Below are positions 7,738-15,830 of a DNA stretch of 54,869 nucleotides, in pieces. The position numbers and the translations under genes are program-made. The notes beneath the pieces are model-generated. The model was not told where the DNA came from and ran no database searches. It saw only the letters and a list, made by a program, of their open reading frames with translations. Numbering within the stretch: position 1 is the first letter of the stretch; every line of letters starts with the position of its first letter. Source of the DNA: GCA-001856825 sp038729485 (GTDB lineage: Archaea > Thermoplasmatota > Thermoplasmata > Thermoplasmatales > GCA-001856825); NCBI GenBank assembly GCA_038729485.1, contig JAVYRX010000009.1:1-54869 (forward strand), in the 5' to 3' direction.

Positions 7738-9150
7738 ATGAAGGTGCTAGTTATCGGCATAGATGGAGCTACCTGGGATCCTATTAAAAAATACGTCGAA
7801 TCTGGTGAACTACCGGGTTATGCCAGGTTTTGGAATGAAGGGCTCCACGGGCCTTTATTATCAACAATACCTTACATAACTCAGCCGGGATGGAAGGCAT
7901 ATTCGACAGGCCTGAATCCTGGAAAGATGGGTGTGTACTTCTGGTCCAAAATAGATTGGAAGGACATGAAAATAAGGAATATAAATTCCCTAGGGTTTCA
8001 CGGAAGAGACTACTGGGACATCCTTTCTGAAAGTGGGAAGAAGGTTGCGATAATTGACATGCCCTCAACTTTTCCTCCAAAAAAAGTAAACGGTGTTATG
8101 ATCAGCGGGTTCCCGTTCGGAGTCGGTCCCTGGGTTTACCCTCCGGAGTTCCAGAGCTTAATACCGTCAAGCTACTCAAAAGAACAGCTGCACCTCTTTA
8201 CGAAGAATGAAGACCCGGAGGTGACTATGGACGGAATCGAAAGGGACATAGCTTCCAGGTTCTCAATGGCTGAGCAGCTCTTCTATCACGATCTCGTCCA
8301 CGTTTCCGTAGTTATGAACGATCATGTTTCACATTTCATGTGGAATAACGAGCACATCATGCTGAGGAATTTCAAGGCACTCGATAAGGGAATCTCTCGC
8401 CTCCTGTCTTTGAACAGGGATGGATACACCATCCTAATGAGTGATCACGGAAATGGACCTATTGAAGATGAATTCTACGCAAACGAATACCTATCAAAGG
8501 AAGGCCTTCTGGTGAAGAAGGAGAGGAAGGAACCGCTTCTATCTAGGGAAAAGGTAGTTAGTATAGGCCAGAAGACTGGTCTATACAAGCTTGCAAAGAG
8601 TCTTCCGGACAACATGCAGCAGAAAATAGTTAAAAGAGTGAAGAAGATCGAGAGCAGTATGGAAACCGATTTAGAAGGCCTCCTAAACTGGAAAGAATCT
8701 AGAGTCATAGCACTGGATGAAGGCCTGTTCTACGTTAATCCTCTATATGAGGAAGAAAGGGAAGAGATCATGAGGGAACTTACCTCAAAGCTCGACTCCT
8801 TGAAATCGAAAAGCGGGAAGAAACTGTACAACAGGATTCTCAAAGGGAGGGAGGTGTATTGGGGGCCCTACGTCTCAGAAGCTCCAGATGTGGTGGCACT
8901 CACTAACGAAATATATCATCAGCGCCTGCAAATGTCAGGATATTTGTGGGCGTCAGACATACCCGACGAGAAGATGGCATACAGAACGAGGCAGGTTGCA
9001 CATCACAGGATAAGGGGTATTTTCGGTTTAGTTGGACCTGGGATAGCCCCAAAGGCCGTCACCCCAAGCATTTATGATCTTGCCCCTACGATACTTAAAC
9101 TGTTTGGTTTAGATATTCCTCATGAACTGGACGGAAAGCCGCTAATTTAA
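7738..9150 (+). CDS. Alkaline-phosphatase-superfamily phosphodiesterase/pyrophosphatase-like enzyme
   Basis: A 470-residue member of the AP superfamily (type I phosphodiesterase / nucleotide pyrophosphatase branch). The first metal ligand is Asp in VIGIDGAT (residue 9). The nucleophile region STIPYITQPGWKAYSTG aligns with the TxPxxTxPxW pattern of this branch. Later metal ligands lie in NDHVSHF, MSDHGNG and the C-terminal VAHHR. No signal peptide is visible, so the enzyme appears cytoplasmic. A TATA-like box at about 7708-7716 lies about 26 nt before the ATG, suggesting a leaderless transcript. A paralogue is encoded at 24245 beside APS kinase. The substrate (nucleotide-sugar, lipid diphosphate or sulfonucleotide) is unknown. 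Confidence 0.8.
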   Translation: MKVLVIGIDGATWDPIKKYVESGELPGYARFWNEGLHGPLLSTIPYITQPGWKAYSTGLNPGKMGVYFWSKIDWKDMKIRNINSLGFHGRDYWDILSESGKKVAIIDMPSTFPPKKVNGVMISGFPFGVGPWVYPPEFQSLIPSSYSKEQLHLFTKNEDPEVTMDGIERDIASRFSMAEQLFYHDLVHVSVVMNDHVSHFMWNNEHIMLRNFKALDKGISRLLSLNRDGYTILMSDHGNGPIEDEFYANEYLSKEGLLVKKERKEPLLSREKVVSIGQKTGLYKLAKSLPDNMQQKIVKRVKKIESSMETDLEGLLNWKESRVIALDEGLFYVNPLYEEEREEIMRELTSKLDSLKSKSGKKLYNRILKGREVYWGPYVSEAPDVVALTNEIYHQRLQMSGYLWASDIPDEKMAYRTRQVAHHRIRGIFGLVGPGIAPKAVTPSIYDLAPTILKLFGLDIPHELDGKPLI

Positions 9151-9253
9151 GAGTGACCCGAATACGGATAAGAGAAACGTATACACAGTTTCGTTCGGTT
9201 CTGCGATTCGTTCATTCGGAACCGGGGCTGCCTGGGTATTTTCTGCCCTGTAT

Positions 9254-10354
9254 ATGTCAAACGTGCTCCACGAGGCATCCCTGATAATCGGGATTGTTTT
9301 TTCAGTGAATGCGATAGTAGGAGGCCTTGTTCAAATTTATTCAGGAAAGCTTGGAGATACCCTGGGCTACAAAAGAACGCTGGTATTCTTTTCATTTGGG
9401 AATTTCCTTTCATATTTGTTCCTGTTTATCTCAGCCCATTTCTCGCTCAATGCGTTCATCTTCATCCCCCTCTTCATCCTGAACAACATAATGTCGTCCC
9501 TGTACCAACCTTCCGCAAATGCAATTATCACACTAAGCAGTGACATTCCGCTCTCGGGTTTTTCCGTAATGAGAATAGCCACTAACCTGGGATGGGCCTT
9601 CGGACCAGCTGTTGGTGGAATTATAATCTCGGACTTCGGGTACGCTAGCATGTTCCTCATAGCCTCTATGACCACCTTCCTCGCATTCGTCGCATACAAT
9701 ACGATCCATGACGTGAAGGGAGGAATAAGCACAAGGGGCGGCCTAAATATTACAAAGGCAAACAGGAACATATTCTTCCTCGGTGCCGCTACAATATTTC
9801 TGTTCGTAGTGGTATCTCAGTTCACAGTCACTCTTTCTCTCTATGCAAATCACATAGCTGGGCTTGGGTCCACTTCGATAGGCTTTATTTATCTCGTCAA
9901 CGGACTTGTCGTCGTATTCTTCCAATTTCCCGTTTATTTGGCAGTAAAGAAAATCGGAATGTGGAATGGCATGATCCTGGGAACGATTCTGTACATGATA
10001 GGTTACTTTTCAATTTCCCTGGATCACTACGCTTACCAGTTCTTTGAATCCATGTTCATAATAACTATGGGCGAGAATTTCGTAACGCCGACTGGAAATG
10101 CACTCGTATCAGATATAGCGCACGGAGAAGACGTGGGATCTTACATGGGCATATACAATTTCTTCAATTCTTTTGGGCGAGGCATGGGACCCGCATACGG
10201 TACAATGCTTCTTAGCTACCTGATAAATCCCTTTGAAATATGGGGTCTCGCGGTAGCCCCCGGCTTCATAGCGTCGGCAATGTTCTTTCTTCTCAGGGCC
10301 AATTCGAAGAAGAAAACCTTGGGTGGTATGCCGGAACCCGCCTTGAAAAAATAA
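9254..10354 (+). CDS. MFS permease; true N-terminus extends upstream without a start codon
   Basis: A 12-helix major facilitator permease (366 residues from the first ATG). It has the loop 2-3 signature GKLGDTLGYKRT and a second-half repeat. Reading in the same frame upstream from 9254, codons 9152-9253 encode NVYTVSFGSAIRSFGTG and the rest of an obvious first MFS helix, so translation should begin around 9149. No ATG, GTG or TTG exists there, and an in-frame stop sits at 9143. The sequence TTTAAGAGTGAC would become TAATGAGTGAC by adding one T, giving a start coupled to the preceding stop. A base-call deletion, a start-codon mutation or a rare start codon are all possible. The substrate is unknown; neighbours suggest an export role. 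Confidence 0.75.
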   Translation: MSNVLHEASLIIGIVFSVNAIVGGLVQIYSGKLGDTLGYKRTLVFFSFGNFLSYLFLFISAHFSLNAFIFIPLFILNNIMSSLYQPSANAIITLSSDIPLSGFSVMRIATNLGWAFGPAVGGIIISDFGYASMFLIASMTTFLAFVAYNTIHDVKGGISTRGGLNITKANRNIFFLGAATIFLFVVVSQFTVTLSLYANHIAGLGSTSIGFIYLVNGLVVVFFQFPVYLAVKKIGMWNGMILGTILYMIGYFSISLDHYAYQFFESMFIITMGENFVTPTGNALVSDIAHGEDVGSYMGIYNFFNSFGRGMGPAYGTMLLSYLINPFEIWGLAVAPGFIASAMFFLLRANSKKKTLGGMPEPALKK

Positions 10355-10356
10355 CC

Positions 10357-10509
10357 TCAATCCTTCATAAGGTTGAGTATAAATGCAGATATAAGCCACA
10401 TTAGTCCGACAAGTTCCAGAGGTAAATTTCTAAAATATATCCCTGTTCCGAAAATGGCTAATGGTATTATGTAAAATAAGATAAATAAAGTAACGGCTCT
10501 CGGATTCAT
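10357..10509 (-). CDS. 50-residue two-helix membrane protein at the end of the ribosomal operon
   Basis: A short gene 8 nt after the rpl12 stop on the same strand. The protein has two hydrophobic helices, AVTLFILFYIIPLAIFG and ELVGLMWLISAFILNL, joined by GIYFRNLP, with a basic N-terminus (MNPR) and charged end (MKD). Its stop lies 2 nt from the convergent MFS gene stop, so the region is fully packed. Position at the end of the ftsZ-secE-spt5-ribosomal operon suggests it is co-expressed with SecE and stalk proteins. No named family is recognised; a role at the membrane in secretion or division is speculation. Confidence 0.65.
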   Translation of the reverse strand: MNPRAVTLFILFYIIPLAIFGTGIYFRNLPLELVGLMWLISAFILNLMKD

Positions 10510-10517
10510 CAGGGAAT

Positions 10518-10832
10518 CTACCCGAACAGAGCGCCGAGTCCCGCCACTGCCTCTTCTTCACTCTTGTCCTCTTTCTTCTCTTCCTTCTTTTCTTCCTTTT
10601 TCTCTTCTTTCTTCTTCGGCTCCGCCTGTGCAACAGGTTGAGCTGCAAGCATTGAGGACTTTATGGCTTCTTCTATGTTAACTCCTTGGAGCGAAGAAAC
10701 TAGGCTCTTCACTTTGGCCGGGTCTGGAGTAACTCCAGCTGCTTTCAAAATCTCGTTTATTCCGTCTTCAGTAATTGGCTTTCCTACCGAGTTCAATATC
10801 AGAGCACTGTATATGTATTCCATATTCTTCAC
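10518..10832 (-). CDS. rpl12: Large-subunit ribosomal stalk protein P1/L12
   Basis: A 104-residue archaeal stalk protein. It has the N-terminal helical dimer domain (MEYIYSALILNSVGKPI), an Ala/Pro hinge, a long Lys-Glu run and the conserved tail GLGALFG that contacts elongation and initiation factors. The ATG 9 nt inside the longest frame (after MKN) is close to the archaeal consensus MEYIY start, and the ribosome binding site GAGGTGA precedes it. Dimers bind L10, encoded immediately upstream in the same operon. Confidence 0.95.
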   Translation of the reverse strand: MKNMEYIYSALILNSVGKPITEDGINEILKAAGVTPDPAKVKSLVSSLQGVNIEEAIKSSMLAAQPVAQAEPKKKEEKKEEKKEEKKEDKSEEEAVAGLGALFG

Positions 10833-10874
10833 CTCTAATTACTCTTTGATAATAAATTTGGCGTTTTAAACATT

Positions 10875-11729
10875 TCAGTTTCCACCCTGCACCTTCGATT
10901 CTATAGACTTTGCAGATTGAGCGGCCTTTGCCAATAGGTATCTTATATTTTCCTTTGTAGGATATGATATGCTGAGACTCAGTGAAAAAGCATTTACATA
11001 TGCCCTGGAGATCATTATGGGTGCTGTATCCTTCGTGTAGTACTCAATGTTCACTGCCAATGCCATAGCGTAGGAATGGGCCAAAGCTAATTGCTCAACG
11101 TATTCCTCTACCGTGTGAGAAAGCGCATCCCTGTGGAAAATGATCCCATCTTCATGCGCAGCGCGGAAATCAAGGCCGATCTCAAGCGGGAATATCTCCA
11201 GTTTCGTCATTGCATTTGCCTTTTCCTTAGAAATCTTCTCCCCTTTCTTCACCAGGACGATATCCTTCCTTATTATGACCTTACCCTGATCTATTGCAGC
11301 CGGTATTCCAGCTTTTTGAAGCTCCCCGACCACCGGACCAGGTTTCAGGTTCGTTGCCTTGGCCTCAATAATTATGTCTTCCTGGGCAGTTTCCCCTCCC
11401 TTGGCAGGCGCCTTTGTCCTGCTTGATTCAATGTCCCTAAACAGCTTGAACGAATCCTCGTTTGAAAATATGGTTGCGATTGGGCCGTCCATGAATTCCT
11501 CCATGCTTTTCAGGGTAGTTACGTTACTCTCCTCAAGAGCCCGCTTCAGAAACGTTTTCTTGACAACCCTTATCTCGGCCTTTCCCCTGAGCGTTTTTCT
11601 TATCTGCTGGAACTGCTTCGCCGGAACCCTCTCTATTCCCACGACTGCAATGGACTTTGAACTCTTGATCTTTTCGCTCAATCCTTTTATGATTCTGTCG
11701 TTGTCTTCGGAGAACCTGTCTTCCCGCAT
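10875..11729 (-). CDS. rplP0: Large-subunit ribosomal protein L10 (P0), lacking the acidic tail
   Basis: A 284-residue stalk base protein. The N-terminal rRNA-binding domain (about 1-110, SIAVVGIERVPAKQFQQIRK) and the inserted domain (about 110-190) are followed by helical segments that carry L12 dimers. Archaeal P0 proteins usually end in an acidic stretch and a GLGxLFG peptide like that of L12; here the protein ends in ESKVQGGN without either. The helical L12-docking spine is present. The start codon overlaps the L1 stop as TAATG, so translation is coupled. Confidence 0.93.
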   Translation of the reverse strand: MREDRFSEDNDRIIKGLSEKIKSSKSIAVVGIERVPAKQFQQIRKTLRGKAEIRVVKKTFLKRALEESNVTTLKSMEEFMDGPIATIFSNEDSFKLFRDIESSRTKAPAKGGETAQEDIIIEAKATNLKPGPVVGELQKAGIPAAIDQGKVIIRKDIVLVKKGEKISKEKANAMTKLEIFPLEIGLDFRAAHEDGIIFHRDALSHTVEEYVEQLALAHSYAMALAVNIEYYTKDTAPIMISRAYVNAFSLSLSISYPTKENIRYLLAKAAQSAKSIESKVQGGN

Positions 11730-12373
11730 TATTTCACCTCTACCTTCACAGACGGGCCCATGGTTGTCTTGATGTAGACGCTCTTTATGTTTTCCTCGCC
11801 TTTTTCAAGCTTTGATTCTACCCTCTTGAGTACCTCAGATGCATTTTCAGTCAGTTTCTTAAGATCCATCGTCTTCGTTCCAATGGCAACGTGCACTACC
11901 GGTTTCTCTTTGCTCCTTGCCTTAACGGTTCTTCTTAGATTATTTATTATGGGGGAGGGATCTATGTTTCCTGGAACTGGCCTTGGCATCTTTCCCCTAG
12001 GTCCCATTATGCTTCCAAGTATTTTACCGATCCTTGGCATCAAGGCCGTTTCTGCTATGAAAAAATCCATATTGTTTACAAGTCTCTTTGCTCCTTTTTT
12101 GTCATCGGATAACTTGTCAAGCTCTTCTGCAGACACAATGAGGTCTGCCACATTCTTAACCTTTGAAGCCATTTCGTTTCCTGAGATAACGCCCACTTTG
12201 ACTGCCTTTCCACGACCGTGGGGAAGCAGTATTTCCTCATTGAGCCTATTCTTGGGGTTTGTTAGATCAACGTCCTTCAGATTAATCGCCATGTCTACAG
12301 TTTCCTCAAACTTTCTCTGTTTAGAATGCGATATGGCTTCTTCTATACTCTTCTGCAATTTCTCGCTTTCCAT
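11729..12373 (-). CDS. rpl1: Large-subunit ribosomal protein L1
   Basis: A 214-residue archaeal L1, forming the mobile L1 stalk next to the E site and binding 23S rRNA. The two-domain layout is clear: domain I with the N- and C-termini, and the inserted domain II around PRIGKILGSIMGPRGKMPRP. GTKTM and KVEVK complete the fold. L1 also represses its own operon in many archaea and bacteria, so it could control this one. It lies between L11 and L10; a GGTGA-type site precedes the start. Confidence 0.96.
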   Translation of the reverse strand: MESEKLQKSIEEAISHSKQRKFEETVDMAINLKDVDLTNPKNRLNEEILLPHGRGKAVKVGVISGNEMASKVKNVADLIVSAEELDKLSDDKKGAKRLVNNMDFFIAETALMPRIGKILGSIMGPRGKMPRPVPGNIDPSPIINNLRRTVKARSKEKPVVHVAIGTKTMDLKKLTENASEVLKRVESKLEKGEENIKSVYIKTTMGPSVKVEVK

Positions 12374-12417
12374 CTATTTCACCAGAGTAGTACTGCGAGT
12401 CTTTGAACTCTCCTACT

Positions 12418-12885
12418 CTATAACTTGATTGTCCCTTCTTTTATAAGCTTTTGTATTTCACGTGGGTCCTTGTTATCAACGGTTATCCCCATTGATATGC
12501 AGGTTCCGAGGACCTCAAGAACTGCAGAAGCCAGGGACCCGGCATTCATGTTGTCCATCTTCGTTTCTGCAATCTTTTTAACCTGCTTCATATCAAGGTT
12601 CCCTGAAAGCTTCGTTTTGGAGGAACCGGTAGCGGTTTCAATTCCGAGTTCCTTCTTAAGAAGGGCTGATACAGGAGGCTTCCCGACAGATATTTCAAAC
12701 TTCTTTGTTTCGGGGTCAACCGTAACTTTTACGGGCACCTGCATCCCCGAGAAAGCCTTCGTCTTGTCATTTATCTCCTTCAGCACCTGTCCAATGTTCA
12801 CACCCATGGGGCCAAGCGCCGGTCCGAGAGGAGGTCCGGCTGTAGCCTTTCCCCCCTCTACCATAACAGAAATCTCTTGCGGCAT
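12418..12885 (-). CDS. rpl11: Large-subunit ribosomal protein L11
   Basis: A 155-residue L11, part of the GTPase-associated centre. The N-terminal domain contains GGKATAGPPLGPALGPMGVN, the loop that binds factors. The C-terminal rRNA-binding domain holds SGNLDMKQVKKIAE and the ending VDNKDPREIQKLI. It follows Spt5 by 3 nt and is followed by L1, the standard archaeal order. Confidence 0.96.
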   Translation of the reverse strand: MPQEISVMVEGGKATAGPPLGPALGPMGVNIGQVLKEINDKTKAFSGMQVPVKVTVDPETKKFEISVGKPPVSALLKKELGIETATGSSKTKLSGNLDMKQVKKIAETKMDNMNAGSLASAVLEVLGTCISMGITVDNKDPREIQKLIKEGTIKL

Positions 12886-12888
12886 GTT

Positions 12889-13704
12889 TTACACCTCTTT
12901 TTCGAGTAATTTTACTGAATCAGCCTTAACTGTAAGCGGTATGGGAACAATGGCATTCTGTAACTCAAGGGTAATCTCGTCTCTAGACGTGTCTATGTGT
13001 GTGATTCTCGCCTTTTCTCCCTTGAATGGCCCTTCTATAACTTCTACGTAATTCCCAACACCTAGGGCCTCGATTGCCGGTTTTGAAACCAAGTAATTTT
13101 CTATCTCAGATATTTGCACTTCTCCAGCTATCATATTCCTTGCACCCCTCACGCTCCTCAGGAGGGCCATGGTCCTGTCAGGGTATAGGGTTTCTATGAA
13201 TATGTAACCTTTTACGTCCGCAGGAACAAGAACGCTATAGATGTATTCGTGATTGTCTATTTCTGCCTTTAAACCGATATCGCGAGCAATCTTCAGTTCC
13301 TGTCCGATCGTAGTCTTTACAACTATTATGGTCTGCCTTATCTTTACGGAGAATAATTCTGACTCCGTCCCGTTTATCTTCAGTTTTACTGTAGCCTCAT
13401 CACCTAGGTCTGCACCCTTTGGAGTTTCCAGCGAGAACTGAAATTCATTTTCAGCCCCTTCCTTAAGCTTAAAATGAACCTTCAGTACGTCAGGCGTTTT
13501 GGGAGACATGGCGACCTGCCTCCCTTTCTTCTGTTCTTCAACAAGAAACCATTCTATCTCGTCATTCTTTTCTTTTATCTGGAGTGAAAGATCAAACTCC
13601 CCTTCAACATCTGCCTTTTCCTCGTTCTTCAGCGTAATCGTGAACGGAACCTTCTTGTTCGTTCCGATTTCTGTGCTGGCCCCAGTGAAGATCCACTTTA
13701 CCAT
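12889..13704 (-). CDS. spt5: Transcription elongation factor Spt5 (NusG) with an N-terminal extra domain
   Basis: A 271-residue Spt5. The conserved part begins near residue 124: an NGN domain (IIVVKTTIGQELKIARDI, GYIFIETL), which contacts the RNA polymerase clamp with Spt4, then a KOW domain at about 217-250 (VGNYVEVIEGPFKGEKARI). The first 120 residues are an extension absent from most archaeal Spt5 proteins of about 150 residues. It is rich in beta strands with alternating charged and hydrophobic residues, like a single beta-sandwich. It lies between secE and rpl11, as usual. The extension's role is unknown. Confidence 0.92.
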   Translation of the reverse strand: MVKWIFTGASTEIGTNKKVPFTITLKNEEKADVEGEFDLSLQIKEKNDEIEWFLVEEQKKGRQVAMSPKTPDVLKVHFKLKEGAENEFQFSLETPKGADLGDEATVKLKINGTESELFSVKIRQTIIVVKTTIGQELKIARDIGLKAEIDNHEYIYSVLVPADVKGYIFIETLYPDRTMALLRSVRGARNMIAGEVQISEIENYLVSKPAIEALGVGNYVEVIEGPFKGEKARITHIDTSRDEITLELQNAIVPIPLTVKADSVKLLEKEV

Positions 13705-13926
13705 TTACGGCACCTTGAAGAATACATTCATGATTAGATAAATCAGAAATCCTACCCCTCCTATTATGATAATACCTATTCCAGTTATCAGCGAGGACTT
13801 TCCGAATTCGTCTCTCGTAGGTTTTCTAGCCATTTTGAGTATCCTAGAATACTTTCCTCTACCGATCCTCTTTACCCTTTCAGTTATTCCTTCCTCTATG
13901 TCTTCGAATCTATCATCAACACCCAT
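13705..13926 (-). CDS. secE: Preprotein translocase subunit SecE/Sec61-gamma
   Basis: A 73-residue single-pass subunit of the SecYEG channel. It has an amphipathic helix (RGKYSRILKMARKPTRDEF, ending in the conserved KPTRDEF motif) followed by one membrane helix from about residue 46. It sits between ftsZ (12 nt upstream) and spt5 (adjacent), the classic archaeal arrangement. Confidence 0.95.
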   Translation of the reverse strand: MGVDDRFEDIEEGITERVKRIGRGKYSRILKMARKPTRDEFGKSSLITGIGIIIIGGVGFLIYLIMNVFFKVP

Positions 13927-13938
13927 CTATTCCTACCT

Positions 13939-14931
13939 CTAAACGTACTTGTTCTTAGCGCCTACCAGTATGGCTAATACCTTTATATCGTTTTTCATGC
14001 TTTCGTCTATCCTTGCCCCCCAGATGATCCTGGCATTTGGATTAATTCTCTTCTTTACTTCATCCAGGGCCGCGTGTGCCTCTTCAACTGACAGATTCGA
14101 GCTTCCTGTAACCGAGACTATAGCGGAAGTTGCTGTGGAGATCTCGAGATCTAGAAGGGGGGAACCAAGTGCCTTCTTCGCGGCGTCAACTGCCCTATCT
14201 TGGGAACCAGATTGTCCTATTCCTATCATTGCAGTTCCACCGTCCTTCATCACTGTTTTTAAATCGTTGAAATCAAGATTTATCAGACCTGGTTTAGTAA
14301 CGAGTTCAGTAAGCCCTTTAATTGACCTCATTAAAATTTCGTCTGCGAATCTAAACGCCTCGTTGAGTGGAAGTCTGGGAACAAGTTCTAGGAGTTTGTC
14401 GTTGGGAATTACAACTATAGTATCAGATTTCTCTTTGAGCTTCTCTAGCCCCCACATAGCGTTCTCTTTTCTCATCACGCCCTCAGACGTGAATGGAACC
14501 GTCACTATTGAGATAACCAGGGCACCCCCCTGTTTTGCTATTTCAGCGACTACATGTGCGGAACCTGTTCCGGTTCCGCCTCCCATCCCTGCTGTCACGA
14601 ACACGATGTCAGCGCCTTCTACAGCCCTTCTAATTTCATCTTCCGCCTCCCTGGCCGCGGCTTCTCCGACCTGAGGGATCGCGCCAGCTCCAAGCCCCCT
14701 GGTAGCCCTTCTGCCAAGAAGTATTTTCTTTGTGGCCTGGGTCATCAGGAGTGCTTGCGCATCCGTGTTTGCCGCTATAACGTCAGCGCCCTGTATTCCC
14801 TCTTCCATAATCCTCGTGATGGTGTTGGAGCCAGAGCCCCCACATCCGAATATCTTGATATTTGTTTTCAGTGATTTTAAAACCTCTATCAGTTCTGCAT
14901 CTGTGTCTTCGTATGCATCCCCATCCCGCAT
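13939..14931 (-). CDS. ftsZ: Cell division GTPase FtsZ
   Basis: A 330-residue complete FtsZ that polymerises at the division site. All landmarks are present: GCGGSGSN (29-36), NTDAQAL (about 55), the tubulin signature GGGTGTGSA, NDKLLELVPRLPLNEAF and the T7 catalytic loop NLDFNDLKTVM. The protein ends soon after the activation domain, without a long C-terminal tail. There is no clear ribosome binding site, and an AT-rich TATA-like stretch at about 14950-14965 suggests a leaderless transcript starting the whole operon. A second, shortened tubulin-like GTPase is encoded at 19561. Confidence 0.96.
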   Translation of the reverse strand: MRDGDAYEDTDAELIEVLKSLKTNIKIFGCGGSGSNTITRIMEEGIQGADVIAANTDAQALLMTQATKKILLGRRATRGLGAGAIPQVGEAAAREAEDEIRRAVEGADIVFVTAGMGGGTGTGSAHVVAEIAKQGGALVISIVTVPFTSEGVMRKENAMWGLEKLKEKSDTIVVIPNDKLLELVPRLPLNEAFRFADEILMRSIKGLTELVTKPGLINLDFNDLKTVMKDGGTAMIGIGQSGSQDRAVDAAKKALGSPLLDLEISTATSAIVSVTGSSNLSVEEAHAALDEVKKRINPNARIIWGARIDESMKNDIKVLAILVGAKNKYV

Positions 14932-14972
14932 GGTAATTACCAGTTTGACAAAATATTTCGATATTTATATTT

Positions 14973-15776
14973 TTAGTGCTCTTCCCGCGCATACCCATAA
15001 GCCATTGGGCGATTTGATAACACAAATTTGGATTCGTAATTAAATCCAACTGCTCCGAGGGGGTAAGGAGACTTTCCGCATATCTTCTCCCATTCTTCGT
15101 AAAGTCTTGCCCTGTTCATAAACATATGAAAGGATAGCGTCCTCCTAATGATCTCCTCGCCAGTGCCGGTGGCTGCAATACCAAATCCTTCCCTTACCAA
15201 AATTCCGGAACCTGGTATAGGCGAGTCTCCGACTCTCCCCCTCATCATCGGAGAAGAGCCTCCTGTGGATAGTGCAGCTGCTATCTTCCCGTCGAAATTT
15301 GCCACGGCCCCAACTGTATCCACGTTCTCACCTCGATAGAAGAAGCGGGAATCAGCTGCAGCTACCTTCCTTGCCTCCTGGAGCCTCGTCCTGGCCCTGT
15401 CAGTCGAAGGATCGTAAACTGGATAGCCCAGCTTTCTGGCAAAGTCAACGGCTCCGTCCCCGCTAAGTATTACGTGCGGAGATTTCTCCATTACATCCCT
15501 GGCAACCTGCACTGGATTCCTAACGTTCTCAATATTTATAACAGCCCCAAAATTCCCCTCCACCATTACAGAGGCATCCATCTGTATTGTTCCGTCAAGT
15601 CTCATAACTGAGCCAGTCCCCGCATTGAAGTTCGTGTCATCTTCCATGTACTTGACAGCCGCAACCACCGCATCGAGAGGCTCGTCATAATTTATTGCCA
15701 TTGACGCAAATTTGTTTAGGAGTGGGTTGAAATCTGTGCTACTTCCAACGCCGCCATGAAGTATTAATTGTCTCAT
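14973..15776 (-). CDS. Isoaspartyl peptidase / plant-type L-asparaginase (Ntn hydrolase)
   Basis: A 267-residue N-terminal-nucleophile hydrolase made as a precursor that cuts itself before Thr154 (motif NVDTVGAVA). The new N-terminal Thr then hydrolyses isoaspartyl dipeptides or asparagine. The start LILHGGVGSS, the metal/turn motif NAGTGSVMRLDG and the substrate loop STGGSSPMMRGRVGDSPIPG are all recognisable. The length is a little short for the family (about 300) because the linker before the cleavage site is short. It is divergent from pyrB, apparently sharing one palindromic TATA box. Confidence 0.9.
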   Translation of the reverse strand: MRQLILHGGVGSSTDFNPLLNKFASMAINYDEPLDAVVAAVKYMEDDTNFNAGTGSVMRLDGTIQMDASVMVEGNFGAVINIENVRNPVQVARDVMEKSPHVILSGDGAVDFARKLGYPVYDPSTDRARTRLQEARKVAAADSRFFYRGENVDTVGAVANFDGKIAAALSTGGSSPMMRGRVGDSPIPGSGILVREGFGIAATGTGEEIIRRTLSFHMFMNRARLYEEWEKICGKSPYPLGAVGFNYESKFVLSNRPMAYGYAREEH

Positions 15777-15795
15777 GTAACTGAATGCATCAAGG

Positions 15796-15807
15796 ATAAA
15801 TATTTAT
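15796..15807. promoter_or_regulatory. Palindromic TATA box shared by the asparaginase gene and pyrB
   Basis: ATAAATATTTAT is a perfect 12-bp palindrome lying about 25 nt from the asparaginase ATG (15776, minus) and about 29 nt from the pyrB ATG (15831, plus). Both distances fit archaeal TATA-to-start spacing for leaderless mRNAs, so a single box may serve both directions. Confidence 0.5.
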
Positions 15808-15830
15808 TACGCGCCACATTCAATTTTTTG

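Noticed and set aside
10430..10648. 72-codon minus-strand frame encoding an Arg/Lys-rich protein
   Set aside because: It is the shifted reading of the Lys-Glu run of rpl12 and has no independent support.
13949..14674. 241-codon plus-strand frame opposite ftsZ
   Set aside because: Antisense shadow of ftsZ, rich in Ser/Pro/Thr as expected for the reverse frame.
15768..15830. Upstream extension of pyrB from 15768
   Set aside because: It would run through the shared TATA box and overlap the asparaginase start; the ATG at 15831 matches the family.
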